From positions 175,606,083 to 175,670,082 of the forward strand of contig NC_090323.1 in the NCBI RefSeq assembly GCF_040869045.1: 64,000 bases of DNA, written 5' to 3'. The first letter of the stretch is position 1. Every line of letters begins with the position of its first letter. Below are positions 61,843-64,000 of the stretch, in pieces. The notes below the pieces were generated by a model that was not told the origin of the DNA, ran no database searches, and saw only the letters and a program-made list of their open reading frames with translations. Source of the stretch: Eurosta solidaginis (lineage: Eukaryota > Arthropoda > Insecta > Diptera > Tephritidae). Position numbers and translations under genes: made by a program.

Positions 61843-62457
61843 TGTAAAGAATATACTGCAAATCCTCTTATTTGCCCTTTTGCTAAGTTGGTATCCCTAA
61901 ACTGTTGAATAAATAACTCCAATATTGAATAATGGAAAAAATGGCCTTTATTAAAGTACTTCACAATAACACTTATACTTTGCAACTAGCTGGCTTAATA
62001 AACAAACTGATTGCTAGCTCAAATGAAACTGATCTATTGCCCGACAGATAGCGTGCTTAATTGAAACTGCCCATAGCGCCTCTACCGCTGATGCTTTTAT
62101 ACTCTGTGATTTCCTCGTGGCATCTTCTAGGCGCTTCTAGAATTTTACTTAGTTATAAATTTCTCAGCTAAAACTACAGATGTATAATTTTTATAGATTC
62201 TCTCATACCCCATGCGCTTGTATGTGTGAGCGACACTTCCACAATCACAATTGCATACCTTTTGGAGCATTTCAGATAAGATATCTGCATGTGCTTGTGC
62301 GTTGCTCTCAGCTGCGTGTACCTACATATGTGTAGACATAATGATTGATTCGTTTATGTAGATACATAATGATTGATCTATGGATGTGCATGCAAGGCGC
62401 TGCTTAGCATCGGCTTAGAGATGGCAGCACCCCTTAGTTTTGATAATATTCGTAACA
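61843..62457 (-). repeat. 5' LTR of the gypsy-group element
   Basis: 615 bp, aligned end to end with 58822-59440. It lacks one of two GTTA repeats present in the 3' LTR. Confidence 0.85.
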
Positions 62458-62839
62458 ATAGTATATACTTATCCCATACAACCGATCGTTCAGTTAGAAA
62501 GATTTTTGGCCATTTCTCCCTTAGTTTCCAATATAAAAACGTGAAACTTGGTGATATATATTCTAATATATCATAGAAGATTTCCTGTAAAAATTATTTC
62601 GATCGGAGCTATATATAATATATATCCCATACAACCGATCGTTCAGATAAGGGGGCTTTTTGTCATTTTTTTATATTTATCTTAAAATCGGTTAGGTATG
62701 TACATCTTTTCACTATATATTTCTTATCTTATACAGCGCATTATTTGGAGATTACGAATGGGATAAGATTATTGTTCAGCGCCATTCATGAAAGGTATGA
62801 AGTATTCGGCACAGCCGAAGACAGTCCTGTCCTTACTTG

Positions 62840-63505
62840 TTTTTTTTTGTAATATTTATATCGTGTAACTCAGGTGGTAAATTCTACACCGACATGGCTA
62901 GAAAATCAGCTTCAGTGGCGTTAGTCATGCCATGCATAACTGTGGTATGTCATAGCAAAAGTGAAGCACAAACTAAAATATATTAAAGAGTTAGAGAGGT
63001 TAATAATGTCGCAAAGTGTTTGTATGTTATGTTTTTGTTGTTGTATACTAATTTTGCTTGCATTTTTCTTGTGGCGGCTTTTTGTAAAGCTTAACATTGG
63101 CATTAAATATTCAAGGATGTGGAAAAGGCCTTGAACGCTTTACTCACTTACTCTACTTCATAAACATTGCATCTTTGTGTGAATATGCAAATTTTATATG
63201 TTGATATACATATTCTTATGTACATACATCATAGCTACATATAGCAATTCACTAGATTCATTCTACCATGACTTCAATGTATTCGGTTCAACTTCAAATG
63301 TATGAAATGCTTTGGTTTGGATGCATGTGCATGTGTCTTAAGGTGGGCCAGAAACATTTTTTTTCCTTTTGATAAAGTAAAAATATTGTTCAGGACATCC
63401 AAAAAGCTTTTTATTTAAATTTTTAGAGGCTTAAGGTCCTCAAAGCAACTTTAAGAGTTGGATCAGTTTGTAAAATGACTAGTTCAGGGCGGCGTGCTAT
63501 CGCCT
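62840..63505. other. Unassigned stretch
   Basis: Begins with a T run after the family 2 rolling-circle-like element. No gene or recognised repeat. Confidence 0.4.
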
Positions 63506-63790
63506 GTTGTTGTTTTTGTTGTTGTTGTAGCGATAAATACATTCCCCGAAGGTTTGGGGAGTGTTATCGATGTTGATGGTCCTTTGCCGCATATAGATCC
63601 GGTACGTTCCTGTAACACGCACCATTAATGTACAAGCCCGCCCGCCTCGGGAACGACCACATTGAACTTTCTAGGCAATTCCTCCCTTCACCACCTAGTT
63701 TCATGGAGCTTGTGGTCGCCAGAGCCTCACTTGCTAAATAAACAGGATTCGCTACGGGTAGGTAAGGTTAACAATTAGCACACTACACTT
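63506..63790 (-). mobile_element. CAA-tailed SINE family copy with long tail
   Basis: On the minus strand it ends ATTTATCGCTACAACAACAACAAAAACAACAACA, the clearest CAA tail of the four copies. The body carries GGATCTATATGCGGCAAAGGACC and ATCAACATCGATAACACTCCCC. The 5' part beyond about 63790 is missing or too diverged. Confidence 0.75.
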
Positions 63791-64000
63791 GCAAAGGGAA
63801 GGAACTGGGGATTATCACCGCGTATCCTACATGGCATATACAACACAATCATTTGATCGATACTAACGTAAGGAGCTCTTGTCTGGTGGCAGGCATTAGA
63901 CAAAAGGAGCAATCGACATAGGGTTGTGAGGGTGAAAGGGCTAGAATGCCTTACGATATCAGGTGTAGTGCGCAGCGTACCTCAGGAAAAGATAAACGTA
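63791..64000. other. Unassigned right flank
   Basis: No frame or repeat recognised in the last 210 bases. Confidence 0.4.

Larger units (their letters stand above)
58822..62457 (-). mobile_element. Gypsy-group LTR retrotransposon, internal deletion derivative
   Basis: A 3636-bp element flanked by ATAG on both sides (58818-58821 and 62458-62461), a 4-bp target duplication as usual for gypsy-group elements. LTRs are 619 bp (3') and 615 bp (5'), starting TGTTACG and ending ...ACA in element orientation. Between them lie a Gag with SAP-like domain, coiled coil and CCHC knuckle, a protease, and directly after it the C-terminal end of integrase. No RT, RNase H or integrase catalytic core exists. 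By eye the LTRs differ at roughly 20 positions plus one 4-bp indel, about 3 percent, so the insertion is not recent. Confidence 0.88.
58253..62839 (+). mobile_element. Helentron-associated-type element, family 2, split by an LTR element
   Basis: Subterminal inverted repeats ATATCTTTCATGAA (58253-58266) and TTCATGAAAGGTAT (62785-62798) match with one mismatch. A 3' hairpin TTCGGC-ACA-GCCGAA lies at 62805-62819, 20 nt before the end CCTTACTTG at 62839, followed by a T run. Inside there are four copies of a ~150-bp unit anchored by CCCATACAACCGATCGTTCA (58522, 58672, 62473 and 62625). The first two are separated from the last two by the gypsy-group insertion. It shares CCATGTCCGTCTGTC, ATGAAATTTGGTA and the terminal TCCTTACTTG with family 1. 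No coding frame. Confidence 0.65.

Overview
The window looks like intergenic or intronic DNA of a fly, most likely a tephritid fruit fly (an inference from the repeat families, not proven). It is AT-rich, full of TTG/CAA microsatellite tracts, and contains BEL/Pao, gypsy, RTE, CR1/Jockey-like, LOA/I-like, hAT and rolling-circle elements of the kinds usual in higher Diptera. I find no intact host protein gene and no rRNA or tRNA gene. Essentially every recognisable coding stretch belongs to a transposable element, and all of these are broken.

Layout. A decayed BEL/Pao retrotransposon occupies 1.2-6.9 kb on the + strand, with a tRNA-Phe primer site and an intact-looking 3' LTR. Where its 5' LTR should be there is a 544-bp foldback. 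At 9.83-10.09 kb and 23.54-24.15 kb lie two copies of one MITE family, each with a perfect 8-bp target duplication. A LOA/I-type LINE 3' fragment with a CAA tail is at 16.5-17.25 kb, followed by a 362-bp palindrome and a tandem array (17.6-18.8 kb). A 2.2-kb element at 24.79-26.97 kb has the architecture of a Helentron-associated element: subterminal inverted repeats, an internal ~127-bp tandem array and a 3' hairpin. It sits inside another repeat. From 27 to 48 kb the sequence is mostly unrecognised, AT-rich and low in complexity. It contains a tRNA-Gly-like SINE (34.4 kb), two copies of a CAA-tailed short retroposon (36.6 and 43.3 kb) and a short palindrome (44.6 kb).

From 48.5 kb to the end the window is a stack of nested mobile elements. 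A non-autonomous Helitron (48.52-49.55 kb) adjoins a degraded RTE-type LINE on the minus strand. The RTE has been split by three later insertions: a hAT element (49.66-50.97 kb), a CAA-tailed SINE (51.18-51.51 kb) and a 3.7-kb CR1/Jockey-like LINE (52.82-56.50 kb), each with its own target duplication. A second Helentron-like element (58.25-62.84 kb) is split by a gypsy-group LTR element (58.82-62.46 kb) that kept gag, protease and the integrase C-terminus but lost reverse transcriptase, RNase H and the integrase core.

Three relationships recur. The CAA-tailed SINE and the LOA-type LINE share their 3' end. The two Helentron-like families share termini and internal words. The tandem unit of the larger Helentron-like element also occurs, inverted, inside the Helitron. 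These shared parts are the most informative biology in the window. No CRISPR array, operon or previously unknown protein system is visible.
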